NCBI RefSeq assembly: GCF_049354825.1
Contig: NZ_CP186480.1
Location: 744,001 to 808,000 of the forward strand
Source of the DNA: Novosphingobium sp049354825
GTDB taxonomy: Bacteria > Pseudomonadota > Alphaproteobacteria > Sphingomonadales > Sphingomonadaceae
DNA: 64,000 nucleotides
Reading direction: 5' to 3'
Under the pieces are notes generated by a model, which saw nothing but the letters and a program-made list of their open reading frames with translations, was not told where the DNA came from and did not search any database. Position 1 is the stretch's first letter; every line of letters starts with the position of its first letter. Shown here in pieces: positions 54,141 through 62,635 of the stretch. Position numbers and translations under genes: made by a program.

Positions 54141-54602
54141 ATGCCCGGCATCCACGACGTCCACCGCCTGCCCTACACCCCCGAGCAGATGTTCGATCTT
54201 GTGGCCGATGTCGGCCGCTATGCCGAATTTCTGCCGTGGGTGGTGGCGACGCGCGTGCGCTCCAACAGCGAAACCGAAATGGTCGCCGACATGCTGGTCG
54301 GGTTCAATGCGCTGCGCGAGAAGTTTACCAGCCGGGTCGAGAAGCAGCGGCCGGGCCGGATTTCCGTGCATTATGTCGACGGGCCGCTCAAGGACCTCGA
54401 TAACCGTTGGCTGTTCCGTCCGGTGGATGGGGGGGGCTGCGAAATCGATTTCTGCGTCGATTTCACGTTCCGCAATGCCGTTTTCGAAGCGCTGGCGGGG
54501 AGCTATTTCGACCGTGCCTTTCGCAAGATGGTCGCCGCATTCGAAGCGCGCGCGCACGCGCTTTACGGCAGTAGCAGCTCCAGCGCGACGACCGCTGCCT
54601 GA
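54141..54602 (+). CDS. Coenzyme Q-binding COQ10/START family protein
   Basis: 153 residues, the family length. The polyketide-cyclase/START pattern is visible: PYTPEQMFDLVADVGRYAEF, LPWVVATRV, RLVGF-like MLVGFNALREKFTSRVE and the hydrophobic end FDRAFRKMVAAFEARA. Thought to assist ubiquinone function (also annotated RatA in enteric bacteria). It follows lipA by five bases and its last 40 bases overlap the convergent cinA. Confidence 0.92.
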   Translation: MPGIHDVHRLPYTPEQMFDLVADVGRYAEFLPWVVATRVRSNSETEMVADMLVGFNALREKFTSRVEKQRPGRISVHYVDGPLKDLDNRWLFRPVDGGGCEIDFCVDFTFRNAVFEALAGSYFDRAFRKMVAAFEARAHALYGSSSSSATTAA

Positions 54603-55063
54603 GCCCTAATCGCGGCCCGCCCGTTGGCGCCGAACTGCTTGACCTCGATATCGACCGTATCGCGACCGCGAACGGCGCGCGCAAAGCACACCATGCCGAC
54701 CGGCTTGTCGGCACTGCCCCCCCCCGGACCGGCAATGCCCGTAACCGAGACGGCAACATCGGCGCGGCTTGCCGCCAGCGCACCGCGGGCCATCGCCTCG
54801 GCGCACGCGCGGGACACGGCCCCGTGGGTCACAATCAGGTCGGCAGGTACGGCCAGCAGCTCCTGCTTGGCCTCGTTCGAATAGGTCACGAAGCCGCGAT
54901 CGAACACGGCCGACGAACCGGGCACTTCGGTGAGAGCGGCTGCGACCAGGCCGCCAGTGCAACTTTCTGCGACCGCGACCATCCGCCCGGCCTCGGCATT
55001 GCGAGCAACGACTTCGGCCGCGAGGCCGGCGATCGCGCCGGGCAGGAGCGAGCCGCGGGTCAC
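54563..55063 (-). CDS. CinA C-terminal domain protein (nicotinamide-nucleotide amidase)
   Basis: 166 residues from GTG 55063, overlapping the neighbouring gene's stop (GTGA). It has only the PncC-type domain: MVAVAESCTGGLVAAALTEV (catalytic Ser-Cys loop), SNEAKQELLAV, AEAMARGALAASRADVAVSV, and SVTGIAGPGGGSADKPVGMV. The COG1058 N-terminal half is absent. Such proteins deamidate nicotinamide mononucleotide. Longer upstream frames belong to the secreted-protein gene. Confidence 0.93.
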   Translation of the reverse strand: MTRGSLLPGAIAGLAAEVVARNAEAGRMVAVAESCTGGLVAAALTEVPGSSAVFDRGFVTYSNEAKQELLAVPADLIVTHGAVSRACAEAMARGALAASRADVAVSVTGIAGPGGGSADKPVGMVCFARAVRGRDTVDIEVKQFGANGRAAIRAQAAVVALELLLP

Positions 55064-55587
55064 GTCTTGCAGACGCTGAACTGTCCCAGCCGCGCGCGCC
55101 CGTCGCCCGCCCAGAGGCCGGCTGCAATCCCGACCAGCTTGGCCGCATTGGCCGCCGGCAGCGGAGCGACCAGTTCGATCGCGCGGTCGAGCGATGTGCA
55201 GCGGTCGATCGGAAGGCGCTGGCCGACCATGTTGACCATCGACCCGTCGACCATCGGCCGCAAAGCGGAATCGGGCATGGCGCCGAACAGGCCGCTCACC
55301 TGCGGATTCATGATCGTCCCGACTTTCAGGAACGCGGCTTTCGCGGTCGGCCAGGCGGCGATCCTGCCGGCATCGTACTTGCGCGCCAGCGCCTCTCCGC
55401 TTGTGCGTAGAAACGCGGTTGACGGCAGGCTGGGCCCGCAGCGGCTGATCGCGCCGCGGATGAGGCTGGGCAGGGCATAGCTCGACACGGCGCTGAACTC
55501 GGCCGGTGCCAGGCACGGCGGCTCCGCAGCCTGAGCAGTAACAGGGACAAGCGTCAGGACGGTGGCAAGGACAGTGGTGCGACCCAT
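55060..55587 (-). CDS. Secreted hypothetical protein
   Basis: 175 residues from ATG 55587 (AAGGAAG upstream). A clear signal peptide (TTVLATVLTLVPVTAQAA with cleavage after the second Ala) and five or six Cys in the mature part (PPCLAPAEF, SRCGPSL, DRCTSLD, VCKT) suggest disulfides in the periplasm. No known domain is recognised. It is translationally coupled to cinA and follows ispDF by 14 bases. Confidence 0.8.
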   Translation of the reverse strand: MGRTTVLATVLTLVPVTAQAAEPPCLAPAEFSAVSSYALPSLIRGAISRCGPSLPSTAFLRTSGEALARKYDAGRIAAWPTAKAAFLKVGTIMNPQVSGLFGAMPDSALRPMVDGSMVNMVGQRLPIDRCTSLDRAIELVAPLPAANAAKLVGIAAGLWAGDGRARLGQFSVCKT

Positions 55588-55601
55588 GATCGGCTTCCTT
55601 T

Positions 55602-56750
55602 TCAATCGAGTACAAGCGTGGCGACCGCCTGGGCGGCGATGCCTTCGGAGCGGCCCGTGAAGCCGAGTTTTTCCGTCGTCGTAGCCTTTATCGAGACGCG
55701 GTCTTCCGCGCACCCGAGCAACTGAGCCAGCCGCGTGCGCATCGCGGCGCGGTGCGGCCCGATCTTCGGCGCCTCGCAAATGATTGTCAGGTCGACATTG
55801 CCGATCGCGTACCCTGCCTCCGCCGCCAGCGACACGGCATGGGCGAGGAAGCGGTCGGACGCGGCGCCGCGCCATTGCGGATCGCTGGGGGGGAAATGCG
55901 TGCCGATGTCTCCGGCACCGAGCGCGCCGAGCAAGGCGTCGACCAGCGCATGGATGGCAACGTCCGCATCGCTGTGGCCCGCAAGGCCGTGACTGTGATC
56001 GATCCTGACCCCGCCAAGCCAGAGGTCTTCCCCGGCGGCCAGTCGGTGAACGTCATAGCCGGTGCCGACGCGGAGCGGCAGCGGCCCGGCGGCGGCGAAG
56101 TCGGCTGCATAAGTCAGCTTGTGCAACGCTTCATCCCCCTCGACCATAACCACATCCATTCCCGCAGCGCGAGCCACCTGGGCGTCGTCCCCGGCGTCGG
56201 CAGCGCCGCGCCAGCCTCGGTGCGCCGCCAGGATGGCGGCAAAATCGAACGCCTGCGGGGTCTGCACCCGCCGCAGGGCTTCGCGGCTGGCGGGCGCGCC
56301 CATAACGTCGCCATCGGCAGCTGCGAGGCTGTCGGCAACTGGCAGGACCGGGATGGCCGCGGGATGAACGGCAAGCGCGTCCACCAGCCGGGCGATTACG
56401 CCGGGAGGCACCAACGGGCGGGCGGCGTCGTGGATCAGGACGGCCCGCGGACCGTCTGCGGCAAGAGCCTCGAGTGCAGCGCGCACCGACGCCTGGCGGG
56501 TCGCGCCGCCCGCGACCAGCCTGACCCCGGGAATGCCGCCAAGGGCGGCAGTGGCAGTTTCATCAGCCCCGGCGGGGATGGCGACCACGATCGGCGTCGC
56601 TCCAGCCCGCGCAAAGGCTTCGGCCGAGTGCCGTATGACCGGCTTGCCGCGCCAGCGCGCAAACTGTTTGGGTAGCGACTGGCCCGCGCGCAGGCCGGCC
56701 CCGGCGGCAACGATGACCGCGGCGAAAGCAGATGTGGGGGCGCTGTCCAT
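55602..56750 (-). CDS. ispDF: Bifunctional IspD/IspF (MEP pathway)
   Basis: Fused 2-C-methyl-D-erythritol 4-phosphate cytidylyltransferase and 2,4-cyclodiphosphate synthase in isoprenoid precursor synthesis. 382 residues from ATG 56750. IspD part: AAGAGLRAGQSLPKQFARW and DAARPLVPPGVI. IspF part from about residue 225: GTGYDVHRLAAG, HSDADVAIHALVDALLGALG, GDIGTHFPPSD, with TTEKLGFTGRSEGIAAQA at the end. The fusion is typical of alphaproteobacteria. Divergent from dusB. Confidence 0.97.
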   Translation of the reverse strand: MDSAPTSAFAAVIVAAGAGLRAGQSLPKQFARWRGKPVIRHSAEAFARAGATPIVVAIPAGADETATAALGGIPGVRLVAGGATRQASVRAALEALAADGPRAVLIHDAARPLVPPGVIARLVDALAVHPAAIPVLPVADSLAAADGDVMGAPASREALRRVQTPQAFDFAAILAAHRGWRGAADAGDDAQVARAAGMDVVMVEGDEALHKLTYAADFAAAGPLPLRVGTGYDVHRLAAGEDLWLGGVRIDHSHGLAGHSDADVAIHALVDALLGALGAGDIGTHFPPSDPQWRGAASDRFLAHAVSLAAEAGYAIGNVDLTIICEAPKIGPHRAAMRTRLAQLLGCAEDRVSIKATTTEKLGFTGRSEGIAAQAVATLVLD

Positions 56751-56826
56751 CGTCACCGGCGCTATCCGCTTGCCGGGGCGGCGGCAATTCCCTATGTGCT
56801 GCCCGTTTTTTAGGCATCCTGAGACT

Positions 56827-57843
56827 ATGCGCGCGCTCCCTCCACCACCTCCGATGTCCCCGATCGCCGTGGGACCGATCGAGATCGGCTGCCCTGTCAT
56901 CCTCGCGCCGATGACGGGCGTAACGGATTTGCCTTTCCGCAAGCTGGTGCGGCGCTACGGTTCGGGGCTGAACGTCACGGAGATGATTGCCAGCGAAGCC
57001 GCCATCCGCGCAACGCGCCAGTCGGTCCAGAAGGCCGAGTGGGACCGGATCGAAGAGCCTGTCTCGATGCAGCTGGTCGGCTGCGATCCCGTGTCGATGG
57101 CAGAAGCGGCGCGGATGCAGGAAGCCAACGGCGCCGCGATCATCGATATCAACTTCGGCTGCCCCGTGCGCAAGGTGGTTGGCCAGCTTGCCGGCAGCGC
57201 GCTGATGCGCGAGGTTCCGCTGGCGGTGAAGCTGATGGAAGCGACCGTGAAGGCGGTATCTGTTCCGGTAACCGTGAAGATGCGCATGGGCTGGGACCAT
57301 GCGAGCCTGAACGCGCCCGAGCTGGCCCGGATTGCCGAGGATATCGGCATCAGGATGGTTACCGTCCACGGCCGGACGCGCAACCAGCTCTATTCCGGAG
57401 ATGCCGATTGGTCATTCGTCCGTAAGGTCAAGGATGCGGTGTCGATTCCGGTCATCGTCAACGGCGACATTTGTGGGATCGACGATGCCGCCGCTGCGCT
57501 GGCGCAAAGCGGCGCCGACGGGGTGATGATCGGGCGGGGCGCATACGGCAAGCCGTGGCTGCTGGGCCAGGTGATGCGGTGGTGGCGCGGCGGCGGCGAG
57601 AGCGCCGACCCCTCGATCGATGAGCAGTTAGAGGTCGTCGTCGAGCATTACGAGGCGATGCTGGAGCATTACGGCCGCGACACCGGCGTCAAGATCGCAC
57701 GGAAGCACCTGGGCTGGTACACGAAGGGGCTGCCCGGTTCCGCCGAGTTCCGCAACAAGGTCAACTTCGTCGACGACGCGGGCGAGGTGGTTCGGATGCT
57801 CCGCGAATTCTATGCGCCGCTGCTGACGCGCCAGGCCGCCTGA
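56827..57843 (+). CDS. dusB: tRNA-dihydrouridine synthase (DusB-type)
   Basis: FMN-dependent reduction of uridines in the tRNA D loop. 338 residues from ATG 56827 (ATG 56854 would give 329; the Pro-rich start in between is unusual). Motifs: VILAPMTGVTDLPFRKLV, IDINFGCPVRKVVGQLAGSA with catalytic Cys, VTVKMRMGWD, VTVHGRTRNQLYSGDADW, and GVMIGRGAYGKPWLL. It shares one base with ntrB, and dusB-ntrBC is the classic linkage. Confidence 0.96.
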   Translation: MRALPPPPPMSPIAVGPIEIGCPVILAPMTGVTDLPFRKLVRRYGSGLNVTEMIASEAAIRATRQSVQKAEWDRIEEPVSMQLVGCDPVSMAEAARMQEANGAAIIDINFGCPVRKVVGQLAGSALMREVPLAVKLMEATVKAVSVPVTVKMRMGWDHASLNAPELARIAEDIGIRMVTVHGRTRNQLYSGDADWSFVRKVKDAVSIPVIVNGDICGIDDAAAALAQSGADGVMIGRGAYGKPWLLGQVMRWWRGGGESADPSIDEQLEVVVEHYEAMLEHYGRDTGVKIARKHLGWYTKGLPGSAEFRNKVNFVDDAGEVVRMLREFYAPLLTRQAA

Positions 57844-58922
57844 TGGGCCCGGACGCGCGCCGGCAGCTCGTCAGCTTGCCGTTCGCGCTCGTTCTCGTCG
57901 ATCCCGCGCATCGCATTGCCGCGCTCAACCCTGCGGCCGAGCAGCTGCTGGGCCAAAGCGCGCGCCGTCTTATGGGCCGCGCTCTGTCGGAGGCGATCAC
58001 CTTTGGCGAGGTAACGCTGTGCCGCCGCGTGAGCGAGGGCGAAGCGCAGCTGTCGGCGCGCTCGACGCCGGTGCAGTTCGCGGGCCAGGCGGTCCGCCGC
58101 CTCGACGTGACGTTGGCTCCGGTCATCGATTTCCCGGGTTGGCAGATGCTGACTCTGGTCGATCTTGGCGGCGTCGGCTCCCTGAGCGACGAAGACAGCC
58201 TGTTGCGCGCGCCCGAGGTTCTCGCGCACGAGATCAAGAACCCGCTCGCCGGGATACGGGGCGCGGCCCAGCTGCTGGCCCGCAAGCTTGACGACAAGGA
58301 TCGCGCGCTTACGACACTGATCGCCGGGGAGGTCGATCGGATTGCCAACCTAATCGATCAGATGCAAACACTTAGCAGGCGATCTTCGCCCCCGCTCGAA
58401 CCTTGCAATCTGCACGAATCCGTCCGCCGTGCCGTGGCCGTCATCACGACAGCGCGAGAGCCCATGTCGTTGCGCGAGGAATTCGATCCGTCCCTGCCGC
58501 CAGTGCAGGGCAATGCCGATGCGCTGGTCCAGGTCGTCCTCAACCTCCTGACCAACGCGCACGAGGCTGCCGAGGGAGGACAGGCCCCGCAGGTCGTGAT
58601 CCGCACGCGGTTCGCCAGCGGTCTGCAGTTCCAGCGTGCGGGCGGCGAGCAGCCGGTGCGACTGCCGATAGAACTACGCGTCAGTGACAACGGTCCCGGT
58701 ATCGACCCCGCCGTCCGCGACCACGTTTTCGAGCCATTCGTGACGTCGAAGAAAAGCGGGCAGGGGCTGGGACTGGCGTTAGTGCGGCGGCTGGTTCGCG
58801 ATATGAACGGAAGGATCGGCATGGACCGGGACGAAGAAGCCGGCTGGACGCACTTCCACGTCCATCTTCCGGTGGCGTTGGAGCGCCGCGGCGCGGGGTC
58901 CGCCGGGGCCTGCGCGGCATGA
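57843..58922 (+). CDS. ntrB: Nitrogen-regulation sensor histidine kinase NtrB
   Basis: Kinase/phosphatase for NtrC, governed by PII. 359 residues: PAS-like N-terminus (VLVDPAHRIAALNPAAEQLL), DHp with the active His in EVLAHEIKNPLAGIRGAAQL, N box QVVLNLLTNAHEAAEG, G1 DNGPGIDP and G2 GQGLGLALVRRLVRDM. No membrane segment. The stop overlaps the ntrC start by four bases. Confidence 0.95.
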   Translation: MGPDARRQLVSLPFALVLVDPAHRIAALNPAAEQLLGQSARRLMGRALSEAITFGEVTLCRRVSEGEAQLSARSTPVQFAGQAVRRLDVTLAPVIDFPGWQMLTLVDLGGVGSLSDEDSLLRAPEVLAHEIKNPLAGIRGAAQLLARKLDDKDRALTTLIAGEVDRIANLIDQMQTLSRRSSPPLEPCNLHESVRRAVAVITTAREPMSLREEFDPSLPPVQGNADALVQVVLNLLTNAHEAAEGGQAPQVVIRTRFASGLQFQRAGGEQPVRLPIELRVSDNGPGIDPAVRDHVFEPFVTSKKSGQGLGLALVRRLVRDMNGRIGMDRDEEAGWTHFHVHLPVALERRGAGSAGACAA

Positions 58923-60325
58923 GCGTCCTTCTGGTAGAGGACGATGCGTCGATCGCCGTCGTCATCACCGCTGCGCTTGAGGCTGAAGGGTTCGAAGTGA
59001 CGCACTGCGTCTCCATCGAAGAGCGAGACCGCTACCTGCGCGAACGCAGCTTCACCGCGCTTGTTACCGACGTGATCCTGACCGACGGGGATGGCATCGA
59101 GAGCCTCGGCGAGGTTCGCGTGGCCGCGCCTGACATGCCGGTGATCATCCTTTCGGCGCAGAACACGCTTGATACCGCGGTGCGCGCTAGCGACACCGGG
59201 GCGTTCGAGTATCTTCCGAAGCCCTTCGATCTTGACGAGCTGGTACGCACGGTCCGCCAGGCGGTCGGCAATTCGACCCGGGCGAAGACCCTGGACGACG
59301 ATGCGCAGGAAACGGGCCTGCCGCTGGTCGGCCGCAGCGCGCCGATGCAGGCGGTCTACCGCATGATCACTCGCGTGCTGCGCAATGACCTGACCGTGCT
59401 GGTCCTGGGCGAAAGCGGCACCGGCAAGGAGCTGGTAGCCGAAGCGATTCACCAGCTCGGTAGCCGGCGCGAAGGTCCCTTCGTTGCGGTCAATGCCGCC
59501 GCCATCCCTTCAGAATTGATCGAAAGCGAGCTGTTCGGCCACGAAAAGGGGGCCTTTACCGGTGCCGTCGTACGCCATCACGGCAAGTTCGAGCAGGCAT
59601 CCGGTGGCACACTGTTCCTGGACGAGATCGGTGACATGCCGATGCAGGCCCAGACCCGGCTGCTGCGCGCGCTGCAGTCCGGGACCGTCCGCCGGGTGGG
59701 CGGGCGCGAGGATATCCCGGTGAACGTTCGCATCGTCGCGGCCACCAACCGGGATCTTGCGCCCATGATTGCGGCCGGTCAGTTCCGCGAAGACCTTTAT
59801 TATCGGCTCAACGTGGTGCCGATCGTGCTGCCGCCGCTGCGCGAACGTGCCGACGACATACCTGCGCTGGCGCGTCACTTCCTCGCGCTGGCAGCGCAAG
59901 AGGGCCTGCCGCGGCGGCGCCTGTCCGACACGGCCGCGTTGCTGCTGTCGCGCCAGCCGTGGCGCGGCAACGTTCGTGAACTGCGCAACTTCATCTACCG
60001 TGTGGCGCTGCTGGCGCGCGAGGATACGGTGGAAGCAGACGCGCTGGCGCCCCTCATGGCTGAGCGACCGGTTGGCGAAGCGGTCGATGTGGCCGACCTG
60101 GCCAGCGCCGTGCGCGCCTGGCTGGACCGCGAACAGCCGGCGTCAGGAACGATCTACGACCTTGCGCTCGCCGCGCTCGAACGGCCGCTGTTCACCGCGG
60201 TTCTCGAGGAGACCGGCGGCAACCAGCTGCGCGCAGCCCAGCGGCTTGGCATCAATCGCAATACGCTGCGCAAACGGCTCCAGGATCTTGCGCTGGACCC
60301 CGAGATACTGCGCGGACGCGGCTGA
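58919..60325 (+). CDS. ntrC: Nitrogen-regulation response regulator NtrC
   Basis: Sigma-54 activator of nitrogen-scavenging genes. 468 residues: receiver with phospho-Asp51 in LVTDVILTDGDGIES, AAA+ with Walker A GESGTGKELVAEAIH, the sigma-54 contact loop HEKGAFTGAVVRHHGKF, Walker B GTLFLDEIGDMP, and a Fis-type HTH (RAAQRLGINRNTLRKRLQDL). Gap to ntrY is 65 bases. Confidence 0.97.
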   Translation: MSVLLVEDDASIAVVITAALEAEGFEVTHCVSIEERDRYLRERSFTALVTDVILTDGDGIESLGEVRVAAPDMPVIILSAQNTLDTAVRASDTGAFEYLPKPFDLDELVRTVRQAVGNSTRAKTLDDDAQETGLPLVGRSAPMQAVYRMITRVLRNDLTVLVLGESGTGKELVAEAIHQLGSRREGPFVAVNAAAIPSELIESELFGHEKGAFTGAVVRHHGKFEQASGGTLFLDEIGDMPMQAQTRLLRALQSGTVRRVGGREDIPVNVRIVAATNRDLAPMIAAGQFREDLYYRLNVVPIVLPPLRERADDIPALARHFLALAAQEGLPRRRLSDTAALLLSRQPWRGNVRELRNFIYRVALLAREDTVEADALAPLMAERPVGEAVDVADLASAVRAWLDREQPASGTIYDLALAALERPLFTAVLEETGGNQLRAAQRLGINRNTLRKRLQDLALDPEILRGRG

Positions 60326-60351
60326 ACGGGCGGCGCGCGCGCCGAAACACC

Positions 60352-60365
60352 TTGCATCAATGCAA
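60352..60365. promoter_or_regulatory. 14-bp palindrome before ntrY (TTGCAT-N2-ATGCAA)
   Basis: A perfect inverted repeat in the 65-base ntrC-ntrY gap, 26 bases before the ntrY ATG. It does not match the NtrC consensus (GCAC-N-GTGC), so the binder, if any, is unknown. A GC-rich palindrome (CGGCGCGCGCGCCG) lies just upstream. Confidence 0.35.
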
Positions 60366-60390
60366 CAGCGGGTGTTGTAATGCGGCAACG

Positions 60391-62601
60391 ATGACGGCTC
60401 TGGTTCATAAACGCTGGCCTCCGAGGTGGTGGCGGCGGGCGCAGTTGATGGCGCGCCGGACCAATTTTTTCGCCATCGTCACAGCGCTGGCCGTTCTGAC
60501 CTTCGTGACCATGGTCACCGTCAGCGTGTTCGCCATCGTCGACCATGCCACCACGGGCGAGATGATGCCGGGCGATCTGACCGCCTGGCTGCTGTTCGGC
60601 ACCCTGGTACCCGCGATGGCGATCGTGGTGCTGGTGGGGCGCTGGCTGGCGCTGCGGCGGGCGGCGCGCAACGAAGGCGGGGGCGGGCAACTGCACGTCC
60701 GTCTCGTGTTCCTGTTTTCGCTCATTTCGGCGGTGCCGACCCTGATCGTGGTGCTGTTCGCCTCCTGGCTCTTCCAGTCGGGCGTGGAGTTCTGGTTTTC
60801 CGATTCCTCGCGCGGCTTGCTTGAAAACGCCAACAAGCTGGCGCGCGGCTATTACGAGCAGACCCAGAAGGACATGGAGTACGAATCGCTGGCCATGGCA
60901 GGCGATATCCGTGATTTCCTGAGTCAGGAGCCGATCACCAGTCCCAGCTTCCCCGACTATTACAGCTACCAGGTCATTCACCGGAAGATCGATGAATCGA
61001 CGATCCTGCAGAAGGGCAACGACGGGGCGCTGCACAAGGCCGCCTTCGCGCGGGGCGACGATCCGCTTTCGGAAGAAGTGTCCAGCAACGTTCTGCGCAA
61101 GCTCGACAGCGGGGAGTCGATCGTCGTCTCCGCGAAGCCCGACCGCATTGAGGCGGTAACCCCGATCGACCGCCGGAGCGGCATCTATCTCTATACCGCG
61201 CGATCGTCCGACCTGCTGTCGGGCCAGCGCGCGCAGAATATCGTGGTTGCCTACGACGTGCTGACCAAGCGTGCGCGTGTGCTGCAGATCCGTTTCAACG
61301 TTGCGCTTTACGTCGCCTCGCTGATGCTCGTGGGGTTCGCCGTGTGGTTCGCGCTGCGGTTTGCCGACCGGCAGGTGAAGCCGCTTTACGACCTGGTCGA
61401 GGCCGCGAGAGAGGTGGGGCGCGGGAACTTCGCGCTGCGCGTGACCGGTCGCACCGGCGCAGACGAGGTCGGCCTGCTCAACCGCGCATTCAACCGCATG
61501 ACCGGCCAACTCGAACAGCAGACCAAGGCGCTGGTTAGCGCCAACCAGCAACTCGATGAACGCCGCGCGTTCACTGAAGCGGTGCTCGAATCCGTAACGG
61601 CCGGCGTCGTTTCACTGGGCCGCGATGGCGAGATCCAGTTGATGAACTCGTCGGCGCAGAAGCTGCTGCTCGATCGCCGCGGGCCGGCTCCGGTCGGAAC
61701 GCGCCTGGCGGACCTGGCGCCCTCGTTGGCGCAAGTGATCGAAAACGACGAGGGCGGGGGGATCGTCCAGTACGCCAAGGGCGGAGAACTCCTGACGCTG
61801 GCCGTAAAGGCGACGCGCCGCCGCGCCGGCGGCCCGGTGCTGACGTTCGAGGACATAACCCGCCAGCTGGTTGATCAGCGCGCTGCCGCTTGGTCGGACG
61901 TGGCCCGCCGCATCGCGCATGAGATCAAGAACCCTTTGACGCCGATCCAGCTCGCAACCGAACGGCTGAGCCGCCGCTACAAGAAGCAGATCACGGTCGA
62001 CACCGAGCTGTTCGAGGAACTGACCAGCACGATCATCCGCCAGGTCGGCGACCTCAGGAAGATGGTCGACGAATTCTCGAGCTTCGCGCGGCTGCCAAAG
62101 CCGGTGTTTCGCGGTGAGGACCCGGTCGACCTGGCTCGGCAAGCGCTGTTCCTCCAGGAGGTCGCCCGGCCCGACATCGACTTTTCCTTCAGCGCCGACG
62201 GCGACGTTGGCACGATTGCGTGCGATCGCCACCAGTTCGGCCAGGCCATGACCAACGTGCTCAAGAACGCCGTCGAGGCGGTCGAAGCGCGGCAGAAAGT
62301 CGCCGAGGCCGATTACCGCGGCCGGGTCGAAGTTTCGATCCGCCACACGGCGCAGGACATCGCGATATCGATCGCGGATAACGGCGTCGGTCTCCCGCAG
62401 GATCGCGAGCGCATCGCCGAACCATACGTGACCACGCGCGAGAAGGGGACCGGGCTCGGGCTGGCGATCGTCAAGAAGATCGTCGAGGAGCACGGCGGCG
62501 AAATGGCGTTCGCCGGCAACAACCCGAAAGGCACCATCGTCACGCTGACGTTTGCCCGCGATCCGATTGCGCCCGGCAACGCGGCCGAAGCCGCCGAATG
62601 A
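60391..62601 (+). CDS. ntrY: Nitrogen-regulation sensor histidine kinase NtrY
   Basis: Membrane kinase paired with NtrX. 736 residues from ATG 60391. Three to four membrane helices (about 25-50, 60-82, 105-130 and 305-330), a periplasmic sensor region, HAMP (RFADRQVKPLYDLVEAAREV), PAS (LESVTAGVVSLGRDGEIQLM), active His in RRIAHEIKNPLTPIQLATER and ATPase boxes (TNVLKNAVEAVE; DNGVGLPQD; GTGLGLAIVKKIVEEHGG). A frame beginning 13 codons earlier with TTG crosses a palindrome and is not preferred. Confidence 0.96.
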   Translation: MTALVHKRWPPRWWRRAQLMARRTNFFAIVTALAVLTFVTMVTVSVFAIVDHATTGEMMPGDLTAWLLFGTLVPAMAIVVLVGRWLALRRAARNEGGGGQLHVRLVFLFSLISAVPTLIVVLFASWLFQSGVEFWFSDSSRGLLENANKLARGYYEQTQKDMEYESLAMAGDIRDFLSQEPITSPSFPDYYSYQVIHRKIDESTILQKGNDGALHKAAFARGDDPLSEEVSSNVLRKLDSGESIVVSAKPDRIEAVTPIDRRSGIYLYTARSSDLLSGQRAQNIVVAYDVLTKRARVLQIRFNVALYVASLMLVGFAVWFALRFADRQVKPLYDLVEAAREVGRGNFALRVTGRTGADEVGLLNRAFNRMTGQLEQQTKALVSANQQLDERRAFTEAVLESVTAGVVSLGRDGEIQLMNSSAQKLLLDRRGPAPVGTRLADLAPSLAQVIENDEGGGIVQYAKGGELLTLAVKATRRRAGGPVLTFEDITRQLVDQRAAAWSDVARRIAHEIKNPLTPIQLATERLSRRYKKQITVDTELFEELTSTIIRQVGDLRKMVDEFSSFARLPKPVFRGEDPVDLARQALFLQEVARPDIDFSFSADGDVGTIACDRHQFGQAMTNVLKNAVEAVEARQKVAEADYRGRVEVSIRHTAQDIAISIADNGVGLPQDRERIAEPYVTTREKGTGLGLAIVKKIVEEHGGEMAFAGNNPKGTIVTLTFARDPIAPGNAAEAAE

Positions 62602-62635
62602 CAACGCGAAATATGCCAATGCAAAGGAAGATCTG

